Below, piece by piece: positions 1 to 10,951 of a stretch of DNA of 64,000 nucleotides (its first letter is position 1; the number at the start of each line of letters is the position of its first letter). Source of the DNA: Acytostelium subglobosum LB1 (taxonomy: Eukaryota; Evosea; Eumycetozoa; Acytosteliales; Acytosteliaceae); assembly GCF_000787575.1 (NCBI RefSeq), contig NW_012236524.1, positions 62,001 to 126,000 of the forward strand, given 5' to 3'. The notes beneath the pieces were generated by a model. The model made no database searches and had not been told where the DNA came from. It worked only from the letters and a program-made list of their open reading frames with translations. The position numbers and the translations under genes were made by a program.

Positions 1-101
1 GGTGTGCACTTCACTACTACAATTAATACTTGTCTCTGTATATTAAATATCACTTATATATATTATCTGTACACCTTCTTACTCACCTATTAATAGACTA
101 A
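1..101 (+). promoter_or_regulatory. 5' flank of the crinkler-like NTPase gene
   Basis: AT-rich leader with TATATATA-like stretches ahead of the first ATG of the following gene. It lies at the window edge, so more promoter may lie outside. No specific site is recognised. Confidence 0.3.
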
Positions 102-2600
102 ATGAACAATCTAGCAATTGCTCAGTTAAAGAATATTCCGGCTTATATCAAGCTATCTGAAGACGAAAAAGAGCAATGTATTGAGAAGATATGTTCATCC
201 AAACTCCTCGGTACGCTGAACTCCAAGGCCGCAGCAGGCCTCTCTATCCAGAAGACTCTTGATGATATCCTCAAGGCAGAGAGTAAGTACAAACAATTGA
301 GGCGCAATGTCTTCTTCAATACTAATAAACACACTCAAGCCTCTGCTGCCAATATAGGATCACAAGGTGACGCAACTCCATATACATTGGTGGTACAGAA
401 ACAACCATCGTGTGGCATATTCGTTGACAGAGTTTCAGAAATCACCAAAATGGCAACTCATTATTTGAAGGTCATTGCCATTGGCAATCTAAGCAGTGGT
501 GAACGCAACAACTATGCGCCACCAATCCTGGCAACATCACAGATGTGGGGATCGGGCAAGACACACCTTGGAAATAACTTCATTCGCAAACTCAAAGACA
601 GTGCGACGATCAGGGAGGCTGCTCTGGAAAAGTACGTAGATGTGATAAATGGACAGAATCCAAGGGTGAACATTCAGAAGCTCATGTCTCTTCAAACCGT
701 ATACATTGATATGAGGAACATTACCATCAATCAGGAGAATGGAGACATATCGGCCATATGGATGGCTGCACTCTGTCATTTCTTGATTCAAACTGGCATA
801 CCAATCTGTCGAAAGCCCAATCCAACGCCTTGTGAACACACTCCCAAAGGTGTCCTCAACAGTATTGCACAATGCTTCATCCACATCGATGAAATAGACC
901 ACATCTTTGCCAACAACCAGGACCGTACAAACTCAATGTCGATCGTCTATTATCTCTGGACCAATCTCTTCCAAGATCTTGCACTCAATGGCTATCCTGT
1001 CTACATCTCTGGACGATCTTCAGTTCTCTTGACAATCAACCAGCATTTGTTTGGACCTCGCTTGGAGTCTCCAGTTTCTTCCAAGATCTTCCAGATCCTT
1101 CTCGACATGTTCTCCATTGAACACATCAAAGAGTATGTCAGCCAGAGACTCAAGATTACAGAGATACCACAAAAGCTGATTAATGAGATCTTTGAGGTAA
1201 GGTAACTCACACACCTAAATAAGCTTTGTTGAACTGACTATATATTGGCATTCCCATAGCTCACTGCTGGTGCACCTCGCCTTGTCCAACTCACAGTCGA
1301 CTGTATTGTGGTCAACAAGTCTTTGGAAATCAGTCGTCAAACTTTGGTTGATTATATCAAGGGGGAGAACTCGGCTGTTCTCACACCTTACAGTGAACTC
1401 TCTGACAAACACAAGTCTATGTATATCTCTCTTTGCTTTGCGTCACTCTTTAAGGTTCGTACATTTTTATTCATTGTGGCCCTCATTGACCAGGATCTAA
1501 CCCTACTTTGCCAGTTGCCAATCCGTTTGAACGACAAAGTACTCGACTTGTCTATGTGGGGTCTGAAGGGCTCCAGTATCACACATGCCGATATCCTCCA
1601 ATCGTTGAATGTCTACATTCAGCCGGTTCATGATCTTTCGGAGGTTGTCTTGGTCAAGATTCCCCAGATCACCATCGACTATATTATCACCAACCATCCC
1701 AAAGACCCTGCCGTCAGTGAATATGTTTCTTTCTCTTCCAGATCGGGAAAGACGGCCAAACCAACCTTTGAGACTGGCGATACTCTAGAGATAGCCTTTT
1801 CCAACAACACCCTAATCAAGTTGAGGAAATCCCAAGAGTTCCTCATCGATCCGCCACGGATTACGTTTCCAATCACCATCCCATTTCCATTCCTCCAGGT
1901 ATTTATTAGAGATGAAGATGCAATTACTTTGCAAACATACTAATCACCTACATAGCATACCTTTGCTCACGACATCCAATTCACCATCATGGACTTTTCA
2001 TGCAAGTCATTCCCCATCTTTAACAGCCAAATTCACGACTATAACAAAGAAAAGATTGCCACTCTCCTGGAACGTAGTGCTTATGAACCTGCACCATTCA
2101 GCTCTCCTGATATCCAAGTCAGCAACTCTCACTTTGCAAATGTGATCGAGACCAGTCGTCAATTCGTCCTTTACAAGTGCGGCCCCAAATCATCCAGCTC
2201 TGACTTTTATATCAAGCTCAGCGAATCACTCATTTTGTCCTTCATCATCAAGAGTACCATTAGCATCACGCAGCTGGCCGAGGAAGTTAATAAGGCAGTG
2301 CCAGATGACAGCGATGAGATCAATTGCATATGTGTTGTTGTGGCACTTAACCCCTCACTGTCTCTGGAGGCAAGAGCTGATCTGTATGAGGACACCAACA
2401 GTCACATCCTGCTCCGCCCAGGTGTCCGCCTTTGCAAAGGCACCAAGATCAAAGACTCAATCCAGGTAGTAATATTGAAGCCGTCAGCACTCGAGGACCT
2501 CTTTTCCACTACGATCTGGAGATCACTGGTGACCTTCACTTTGGCTCAGAAAGGCTACCTTAAGATTGGTGTACCTGCCCCTCATTCTCCAGCCTATTAA
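102..2600 (+). CDS. P-loop NTPase, crinkler (CRN)-like, three exons
   Basis: Exons 102-1196, 1260-1898 and 1956-2600 join in phase 0 to about 792 residues. Both introns (63 and 57 bp) are GT-AG with CTGAC/CTAAT-like branch sites. A P-loop, GSGKT, lies at residues 150-154, and a Walker B/AAA-type acidic box, HIDEID, at about 261-266. This marks an ATPase domain in the first 360 residues. The rest has no motif I can name. Large NTPase proteins of this kind occur in dictyostelids under the crinkler label, in which an NTPase part precedes a nuclease-like domain. That assignment is inference from overall style, not a clear domain match. Substrate and role are unknown. An AATAAA at 2659 could serve as its polyadenylation signal. 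Confidence 0.75.
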
Positions 2601-2689
2601 CCATGTCCGGTCGAAGCCTCACAATCAATGACGCAACGTCGCCCTTTTCACTGCACCCAATAAAGCCTCCAATCACTCTTTCATTCGCC

Positions 2690-2860
2690 TAATTGAGCCA
2701 CTCGCAGGAGAACAGTGCCCTTGGGTATGTCTTTGGATGCAATCATCCTCCCACCATCTTCCTGCCACTTTTGGACGATTGGAACGATCCCTAGTCATAT
2801 TGACGGGGAACTGTTCTAACGTCTGAGCAAACTTTGATTGAATGTGCGTCCCCATCTTCT
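2690..2860 (-). pseudogene. decayed fragment of a SET/MYND paralog
   Basis: Read on the minus strand, this stretch still matches the end of the TPR linker and the SET-N region of the array genes: an IQSKFA...LEQFPVNM block followed, in another frame, by a degenerate form of the GGRKMVASKDIPKGT block. Frame is lost and nothing upstream or downstream continues the homology. It lies 2 kb beyond the last member of the array, in the same orientation, so it is probably the eroded end copy of the cluster. Confidence 0.7.
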
Positions 2861-3347
2861 GAATCTGTACCCCAGATATGAAGAAGCCGACATAAGTGAC
2901 ATTATCCTCAGGCTTGCCATGCCTGCATCCACGTTGGCGCTGATAAACTCGATCACTTTATAAATGCATGTTCAAAGAGTCCAAGTGAATCAGATACCTT
3001 GCTTGTTGGTGGCCAATCAGACTGATTCAATTGAATCAGTACAGAGTGATGACTTCCAGTGGTCATGATCACATTTAGATAAATTATATGCATTTTTGTT
3101 GGAGCTGGTAGTTGAAGTGCTGGTCGTGGTCCTTGTAGTGCTTACAGTGGTCGTTGATTGTGGTTACTCCTTTCGAGCAGGTGTATATACCTTTGGCCTT
3201 GATATCCTCTGGTAGGTCATCATAGGTGAATGGAGGTACATCCGTGGCCTTTTGGTTGTACAACTACTACTATTACTACCACTTCTGTTGGTAGGGTACA
3301 CCACTCGACCCGTTGGTTTGATCGATGGAAGATATACAACACGACTA

Positions 3348-3429
3348 ACAGGTTGGCTCGCAGATCGATTAGTGTATCCACTACTAGTCACTGACTGACA
3401 GGTTGGCTCGCGGATCGAGTAGTGTATCC

Positions 3430-3434
<5 letters not shown>
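3348..3434. repeat. two copies of a 50-bp tandem unit
   Basis: The block beginning ACAGGTTGGCTCGC occurs at 3348 and again at 3398, with only a few differences over 37 bp. The second copy runs straight into the CTG tract. Confidence 0.8.

Positions 3435-3460
<26 letters not shown>
3431..3460. repeat. (CTG)10 microsatellite
   Basis: Ten uninterrupted CTG units, apparently noncoding here. Confidence 0.95.
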
Positions 3461-3461
<1 letters not shown>

Positions 3462-3679
3462 GTACTGATTGACTGATTGGTTGGCTCGATGATTCACCGC
3501 TGGTGCTGCCACCATTGTATAACAGCAGCAGTATAACAGTAGATTGTTACACCGTGCCACTTCTTTACCTCATCATTCCACGTTTGCTATCAAGTTTAAA
3601 TGATGTTCCATGTCTTGGACAGTTGTTCCGTTGCATAGTATTAACTTTATAACTTAGACTTATAACATCCTTAGTCATA

Positions 3680-3680
<1 letters not shown>

Positions 3681-3743
<63 letters not shown>

Positions 3744-3777
3744 GTATATGTATATGTGTATATGTATATGTGTATAT
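3681..3777. repeat. (TATATG)n microsatellite
   Basis: About 95 bp of TATATG hexamers with a few TATG and TGTATATG interruptions toward the right end. Confidence 0.95.
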
Positions 3778-4261
3778 TTATGTAAGTATGATTGTTATGA
3801 CAATGTTGTACCTGTTCTTCACAATGGAGAATGCAACATGAACTGTTCACATTTATTACCTTAAGGAAAAACGGTGTTGTCCAAAAAGGTGCACCTTTTT
3901 GGGAGTGTTGGGTCCTGCAGACATCGCTGAAGTGTCATTCTCTCTCATACTTTGGGAAGTACTCATGGATGAGTCTTGTCTTTGCCAAGGTACAGGGCAA
4001 CAGTTACATCTGACTTGGGTGACTTGAGTTGACTGACATCCTTGCCAGAGATGAGTTTGGTTGTGAATTGACTCCAACAACTTGATGTAGGTCGCGTACT
4101 CGATCGAGGCCCTTGGAAACCTTTGCACTGTCGCTCTATCCTCGTTAATATTTCTCTATTACATTTGAGTTGGTAGGCATCCTGACTCCTGCTAGCACTA
4201 TGTTTGTAACCAATAGTGAAGCCAGACCTTTGTTGCACTGAGTATGATTACACTTGACTTT

Positions 4262-4413
4262 TCATTGGTATGGCCACTAGTGTTGTTTTGCTCTGGTTGA
4301 CTACTCAGTTGACTATTACCATCACACTGAATGTGCTGTCCAGCAAGATGATCTTCATTATCCTCACTACTCAATCATTGGTATGGCCACTAGTGTTGTT
4401 TTGCTCTGGTTGA
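4262..4413. repeat. perfect 39-bp direct repeat, 113 bp apart
   Basis: The same 39 bases (beginning TCATTGGTATGGCCACTAG) occur at 4262-4300 and 4375-4413. The spacing and identity suggest a recent local duplication or slippage product. Confidence 0.9.
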
Positions 4414-4851
4414 TTGAGGCCATCATGTACAATGAGGGACGCAGTCGCCTTCATCGAGTGTAAAATTACTAATCTTATTGTTGTGACCAACACTACTCCT
4501 GCTGTTGCTGCTGTTGTTATTGTTGTTGGACAACTGACTAATCACCTCGAGCTCAATAGCTGCTTCGCTCAATGACTCCCTCTATAGATAACTATTCAAT
4601 AGAGAAATGATAGTTATTGATGTTGTTTACTACTTGTTGGTTATCCATTCTTAAAGTAGCTGTACAGATAATGTTTATATTTATGTGATACAGAGAATAA
4701 GAGTGTGTTAAGTGGTGTGATGTGTGATTGAGTGATTGAACAACATGTGTCAGTGTGTGATTGATTGATTGATTGAATGTCAGATGGTATTTATTCGATC
4801 GATGACGATATTGACCAATCTTAAGACGTATATCGTTCAAAGTCAGACTGA

Positions 4852-7013
4852 CTATGGCATAAATCGTTCAAAGGTACCTTTGGCGAAATGAGTGGATAGT
4901 TGGATGGTCTCCTCCAGGTGTTGTCCAAACTGTTTCTTGATAATGACCTTCTCTCGCTGATTGCCATTGACAAGACACAATCGAAGCATGGCTACGTAGA
5001 TCTCGGCATAGAGCGTGGGTATGATCAGTCTGCCATTGTCTCCAAATACTGTGTCATAGCTCTGTCTCAACTGTTTGAGTAGTTCTGTCGCATTTTTGCT
5101 ATTCTTGCCCATATGCATGAAGGTATATTCTCGCTGATACTTCAGCCACACGCATCCGAGTGGTTGGAAGTACTTCCGAATGATCACTTTATAGCGCGGC
5201 TCCAGTACCAAATCTAGTTCGATCTCACAAAAGTGCTCGAGGATGAGATAGATGGCTGCCATTGTGGCGTGGCCCTTGCTGCACACGTACACCTGTCCAT
5301 CAAAGTCGATTGATGGCTGTGGCTCCCAAGTCTGTAGATGTGACTTGGTCAGTGCTTGGCAACATTTTGGACATTGATGCTCGGTGTTCTCGATCTCGAC
5401 ACAACGGCTGCATTCGCAATATATGTTGTAATCCTTGAGTAGCTTGTCCCGCCTGTATGACATGGGGAACAAAGGATCGATGAAGCTGTTTGTGATCTCT
5501 TCGCCAACCTTGATCGCCTGGTGGCTGCGATAGACCAGCATGCCATAGTTGTCCATGTATGAGTTGGTGTTGGACAGACATGAGTGATTGATGAGTGCCG
5601 AGCTAGGGTAGATTCCTGCGCCGATTGGTGTTTGGTGGTATAGGTCGACCAGCTCTTTGACATTGGGCGGTATCCTTCGCAAGACGCTCTTGACAAACTC
5701 ATTAATGTCGAGTCGCTCCATGAACTTGGGTCCTTTCAGATACTTGGTAAAGTCGGCGATGGACGTGGCCATTTTTTCGTAATTGATGCTCTCCTTCTTG
5801 CTCATCCGCACTGGCTCTCTGAAGCTTATCTTTTGCATGTCGTCCAATGTGTCGTAGATGAAGGGTTTGCCATCCTTGCGCCATGCTGCCGGTGTGTTTT
5901 GTTTGTGTGCCTTGCCCTCCAAGTTCTGTACAGCGCGCAAAACTGATAGAAATGTGATGCGGACGTGAGAGTTCAAGATATCATCACCCTCTCTGGCAGG
6001 GAACACAGACAGTAGTTTACAAGCCACCTCATGCTCCTCCATTGTTATACTGTCGTTTTGGCACATCTCGCATATCTTGTTCTTGCACTTTGTACAAACA
6101 TGTGTTTTTCTGGCAGCTACATGATTGATTGATTGAATGAATGAATGAATGTTAGTGATGGGTCGAGTGACAGCATCAATGCTATGAGCAACATACCTGT
6201 GATGTTTTGGAAGCAGGCAGAACAATATGAGTCGGCCATTGTATCGTATAATGATGAGGCGAATGGAGCAACTCTCAATATGACAGTACCCTTGGGTATG
6301 TCTTTGGAGGCAACCATCTTCCTTCCACCATGACGACCAACACCTGTCCACACCATCTTGATTGGGAACTCTGTAAATGTCCTATCCTTGGCGATCTTTG
6401 CTTGAATATACTCCTTGTTCTCATCCTCTAACTTCATAGCTTTCTCGTTGGCCTCCAACAATGTCTTGGCCGTGTCATACATCTGTTTGTTGTCCTCGGT
6501 GACTGCGATATCTATGCCTCGCTTGAGTTGTTCGATTGCCTGCTCGTTCTTGCCCAGCGAATTGAGTGAGTTGGCAATCTGAATGTACACCAATATAGAA
6601 TTTAGATCATGCTCGATTGTCATATTGGCAGTTGTAATTGACTCGGGAATGCACTTCACCTCGGTGAGCGTGAGCGAAATAAGAGCGCTGGTTATAGCGA
6701 CGCGGATGCTCATTTGTTCCAAGTCCACCTTGGAGACATTGTGCAGCGTGCTCGAGTTCATGTGTTGATCGTAGCACTGCAGCGCCATTGTGAAGTATGA
6801 CACGGCGTACCAAAAGTCGTGACGATCGAATGCGCTTCTGCCCAGCGTTGTAAGATGATCCATTCTTTCAACCACCTCCTTCACTGTTTGATAGAATGGT
6901 TGAGTCCTCTCCTTTGGTTGTATCTTTAACGTTGCATCAGGTGACTTTAAGAATCTACTCAACAACTTGTCCCAATTGGGTGGGAGTGATTTATGCTCCA
7001 TCAACTTTCTCAA
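4852..7013 (-). CDS. TPR-SET-MYND protein, array member A
   Basis: Exon 1 is 6197-7013 and exon 2 is 4852-6116. The 80-bp intron is in phase 1, giving 693 residues. Helical TPR-like repeats occupy about residues 35-200. SET-N (GGRKMVASKDIPKGT) follows, then a MYND zinc finger assembled across the splice junction (CSACF ... CTKCKNKICEMC ... HEVAC). SET-C carries INHSCLSN at about 448-455, then GEEITNSFID and the post-SET cysteines (YCECSRC, CPKC). SMYD-family proteins with this order are lysine methyltransferases using AdoMet. This is the only member here with an intact NHSC motif, though the usual Tyr of GEExT-x-S-Y is Phe. Substrate unknown. The start could also be Met5 (6999-7001). Confidence 0.85.
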
Positions 7014-7149
7014 CTAATGTTTGTATATATATATATATATATTTGTATGATAAAGATGTATCTGTATCTCTACAGAGATTAAGTCAGAATGAAGTTGAAT
7101 GTGAGTGAGCGAAGGGATAAAGAATGTGAAGTTCTCCAAAATTTGAAAA

Positions 7150-7172
7150 AATGGAGGGAGTCCACACTTTCG
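7150..7172 (-). promoter_or_regulatory. CACACTTT element upstream of gene A
   Basis: GGAGGGAGTCCACACTTT lies about 140 bp upstream of the ATG of the minus-strand gene. It resembles GGG-TA-YCACACTTT blocks found upstream of array members G, H and I. Function is inferred only from recurrence. Confidence 0.4.
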
Positions 7173-7266
7173 AGTCCAAAGTTTTCCGGGATCAACATGT
7201 TCTTATTAATTAATTGATTGATTGATTGATTGATGGATTGGATTAAATTAATATATATTTACACAT

Positions 7267-9418
7267 TCACGAATTATATTTATTCACAAATCCTTCAAAC
7301 ACCTTGTTGAAATAATAATGTTTGGATAGATGGAAGTTGTCCTCTAGGTGTTGTCGGAACTGCTTGATAACCTCCACAGCTTGCTTCTTGTCTTTTTCCT
7401 CCAAGGCCATATTTAACATTGTGAAGTAGATATCTGAGTAGGTTTGAGGCAGGAGTTCTTTGGCTTTGCTTCCATGCACATCCTCAAGATGCTTCATCGC
7501 CAGATTGAATGACTCAGGTGCCTTGATGTACTCTTTCCTCGCCATATGATTGTAAGCGCACATGATATGATACCTGAACCAATTGTTGCTCATCGGTTGG
7601 TTGTACCGAGTCATGATATTGTGAGGAGTCGAGTAGCTACATGTATCCACGATGGTCTGAAAGAGTGTGGCCATCGTGGCGTGATTCTTGCTGCACACAT
7701 AGACCTGTCCATCAAAGTCGATCGATGGATTAGGCTCCCAAGTCCTGAGGTTATCTTTGCCAAGTGGTTGACTACACTTGGGACATTGATACTCGGTGCT
7801 CTCCATGGCGGTGCATCGCTTGCACTGGCAGTAGATGTTGTAGTCCTTGATAAGTATGGCACGCCTGTCCACCAGAGGAAGTAATGGATCGATATAACTG
7901 TTGGTGATCTCGTCGCCAGCCTTGATGTCCTGGTTGCTGCGATAGACCAGCATGCCATAGTTGTCCATGTATGAGTTGCTGTTGCCCACGCATGAGTGTT
8001 TGATGAGTGCTGCACTTGGGAATAGGCCAACACCAATCTGAGACTGTAGGATCTCATCTTTCAGGATCTTTACATTGGGTGCTAGCTTTCGCAAGAGGGC
8101 CAATGTGACGCCTGGATGTGCCTTGTCCAGAGATTTGATGATATCTGCTCCTTTGAAGCGAGTGATTTGATCCTGGATTGTTTTGACCCAGTTCTTCTCA
8201 TCATCAACTTTGAAAATGTCTCTCTCTCTGAATGATATCTTTATCATATCGGTCCATGTGTCATGGATGAATGGCAGACCGTCCTTGTGCCAAGTGGATG
8301 GTGTGTTCTGTTTGGTGGCCATGCCATTCATAGATAGCATCGCTTGCCTCAAACAGAGGATCACCAACCGAGTGTACACTGTCCAGGTCGGGTCTGCTTT
8401 TGTTGTTGTTGGTATTGTTGACAGTAGTTTGCATGTATCGCCATGTTCATCTTTGATCACTTTGTCGGTGTGACACATCTCACAGAACTTGAGCTTGCAC
8501 TGTGGACAAGTATGTGATTTGCAGTCTGATTGATCGATTGAGTGAGTTAGTGAGTGATTAGTGCTGGGCTGCAAGTACAGTCCATTGTTAACCATAGTAC
8601 ATACATTGGAGGTCTTGGAAACAGGTCGAACAATGTGAGTTCACCATGTTGTCGTATAAAGTTGCGGCGAATGGAGCTACTCTTAGAAGAACAGTGCCTT
8701 TGGGGATGTCTTTGGATGCCACCATCTTCCTCCCACCGTAATGTCCCTTTGTTTCCCATACCATCTTGATTGGGAACTGCTCAAACGTCTTGTCATTCGC
8801 CATCTTTGATTTGATGTGTTCTTTGTTGGTGCAGTTGCCTTCATTAAACACCTCATATCTTCTCAGTAGCACAGTTTGAGCATGGATCTTGTCCTTCTGA
8901 TTGTTCTTTACCAGTATGTTCATCCCATACTTGAGCTTCTCGATCACTTGCTTCTCGTCACCAAGAAGTTCCAGACTGTGGGCCCTGTTGTAGCTTGCCA
9001 ACATCAGTATCATGTCCGGATCAAGGATGCTTGTCCAATCGGCCGCGGCCAACACTTCGAGAGTGCGATCCTGTTTGGATAGTTCCTCCGTCAGCATGTT
9101 GGCTATTATTGCTGCGTGGTGCCTGGTCAGGACTACGTCTAGTTTGAACGATGCTGGAAGTTTGTTTAGCATGCTCTCATGTTGATCATAACACTGTAGT
9201 GCCATTGCGTAGTAGGATATCGCAAACTTTGGTTCATTCCTGCCAACTGCGTCCTCGCCCAGTGTCTTTAGTTTACGTAAGCGTTCCAAGACATCGTTTG
9301 GTGATGAATAGAATGGTTGAACAGTCTCTCGTAGTGTTAATGTTGTGCCATTATTAGATGACTCATTCAATCTCTTCATCAATCTCTCCCAATAAGGTCG
9401 ATCATTCACTTTCTGCAT
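7267..9418 (-). CDS. TPR-SET-MYND protein, array member B
   Basis: Exon 1 is 8605-9418 and exon 2 is 7267-8525. The phase-1 intron is 79 bp and the protein has 690 residues. The order is the same as in the neighbouring copy: TPR-like N-terminal third, SET-N (GGRKMVASKDIPKGT), MYND (CSTCF ... CPQCKLKFCEMC ... C) and SET-C with GDEITNSYID and post-SET YCQCKRC. The AdoMet-binding motif reads KHSC instead of NHSC, so the Asn is gone while the catalytic-position Tyr is kept. Family knowledge suggests a protein methyltransferase. With the Asn replaced, activity is uncertain. Confidence 0.85.
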
Positions 9419-9498
9419 TATATATATATATGTATTTGTATAAATATTAATGAAGTGTTAGAGATAAAGTTAAATTGAAATGAAGTGAGTAGCAGTAG

Positions 9499-9588
9499 GT
9501 GAGTGAGGGTGAGGGTGAGAGCGAGGGTGAGGGCAAGTGTGAGGGTTAGGTAAAGGTGAGGGTGAGGGCAAGGGTAAGGGTAAGGGTA
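9499..9588 (+). repeat. GAGGGT/AAGGGT G-rich repeat in array spacer
   Basis: Runs of three Gs every six bases on the plus strand (GTGAGGGTGAGGG ... AAGGGTAAGGGTAAGGG), resembling telomeric or G-quadruplex-forming DNA. It lies between gene B and the broken copy C. Confidence 0.85.
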
Positions 9589-9594
9589 TATTAT

Positions 9595-10770
9595 TAGACC
9601 TTATTTTGTATTAGCCAGTCAAGGATATCTTCGGCCCAAGCAAAATGAGTGGACAGATGGATGGTGTCCTCAAGGTGTTGACGGAACTCCCTAATTATAT
9701 AATTGATCTCATTCTTGGTTGCAAACCCATATTGTGTCAAGAATCGCGTCAGGGCTAAATAGTTGATTGAGTAGCTATGTGGTATGATATACTTGGCATT
9801 GGGTCCAAGTGTAGCCTCGTACAGAGCACTGACTGTTTCATTATAGCCGCTGCCTCAGACATTCGAAACTCCATCGTCATGTGCATGAGATGAGCACGTC
9901 GGAAGTTGTTCCACATCAGTCCATCTCGTTGGAAGTACTTTGGAATGGTGACTGTGAAGAATGATTCATGTTTGTCTCTATAGTCAACCATCCTCTCCAA
10001 TACATTGTAGATGGCGGTCATGGTCACGTGACCCTTGCTACATTGATACACTCGTCCATCAAAGTCGTTAGATGGCTGAGGCTCCCAAATGCGCAGATGC
10101 CTCTTGTCCAACGCCTGGCCACACTTTGGGCATCGATGTTCTCTGTCGCTGTACGTGGTGCAGTGCACGTGCAGTATTGATTGTGCTCAATCATCATCTG
10201 TGCACGTCGTTCCCACATGGGAAGTAAAGGATCATAGTTGATCTCAGTGATCTCCTCGCCTGCTGTGATCGCTCTGTTGCTGCGATAGACCAACATGCCT
10301 ATGTTGTCCAGGTATGAATAGCAGTTGGCCGTGCAACTCTTGTTGATGAGTGCCTCGCTTGGGAAGATGCCCATTCCAATGGGTGTTTGTTGGATCGCGT
10401 CTGTCATTGAGATGATGTGGCGATTCATTAATCTGAAGAGGTTCTCAATGAACTGGTCGCTAGGGAATGTTGATCCCTTGAACTTTTTGATATTATGAGT
10501 GAGTATGCTGGCCCATAGGACATCCTCGGGATCTAAATTCTGAGTCATTAAGTGAGTGTTGTAGATGTTGATGTTGATCATAACACTGCAATGCCAACGA
10601 GTAGTATGATATTGCGAACAACATGTCTTGTTTGCTGTAACAGTCGTTGCCCAACTTCTTCAACTCCTCCAATCGTACCATCACTTCCTGTGCTGTATTA
10701 TAGAATGGCTGAGTGATCTCCTTTGGTGTTGGAGGGTCCTCAACATTAGATTGGATGAATCTAATCCTAA
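9595..10770 (-). pseudogene. broken SET/MYND copy C with internal deletion
   Basis: This closely resembles array member D. The N-terminal TPR start (about 10585-10760, LEELKKLGNDCYSKQD) is joined directly to the middle of the second exon (LMTQNLDPEDVLW). About 300 codons are lost, including the rest of the TPR part, SET-N, the intron and MYND. A further frame change lies near 10170, inside the post-SET cysteines, and the last part shifts again near 9840. The first 20 or so codons are also disrupted. The SET-C motif reads INKSCTAN. The similarity to D shows it is a recent duplicate that lost function. Confidence 0.88.
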
Positions 10771-10888
10771 AGTTGTGGCACCAGCTTATATGTTATATGT
10801 TATATGTTATACAAAGAGATTGAGATAATGATCGAGATAACTCGTCGATCTTTTGTTCAAAAAGTCAAATATTTGTCAAGTTGAGTGA

Positions 10889-10945
10889 CGGCAAGGGCAA
10901 GGGTGAGGGTAGGGTAGGGTAAGGGTAGGGTAAGGGTAAGGGTAA
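10889..10945 (+). repeat. GGGTAA/GGGTAG repeat in array spacer
   Basis: AGGGTAGGGTAGGGTAAGGG-type repeat between broken copy C and gene D. Same style as the other array spacers. Confidence 0.85.
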
Positions 10946-10951
10946 ACCATA

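Larger units (their letters stand above)
2601..4851. other. gene-poor spacer with simple repeats
   Basis: No convincing gene over about 2.2 kb. It holds a decayed SET/MYND scrap, a 50-bp tandem repeat, a CTG tract, a long TATATG tract and a perfect 39-bp direct repeat, each listed separately. Between 3856 and 4238 the minus strand has overlapping open stretches of 90-91 codons in different frames. They resemble no family I know and may be a decayed gene or chance. CTG/GTT-rich low-complexity DNA is scattered at 3430-3550 and 4495-4530. Confidence 0.6.

Noticed and set aside
3164-3391. 75-codon minus-strand open stretch
   Set aside because: Composition is low-complexity and overlaps the 50-bp tandem repeat; no domain and no splice partners.
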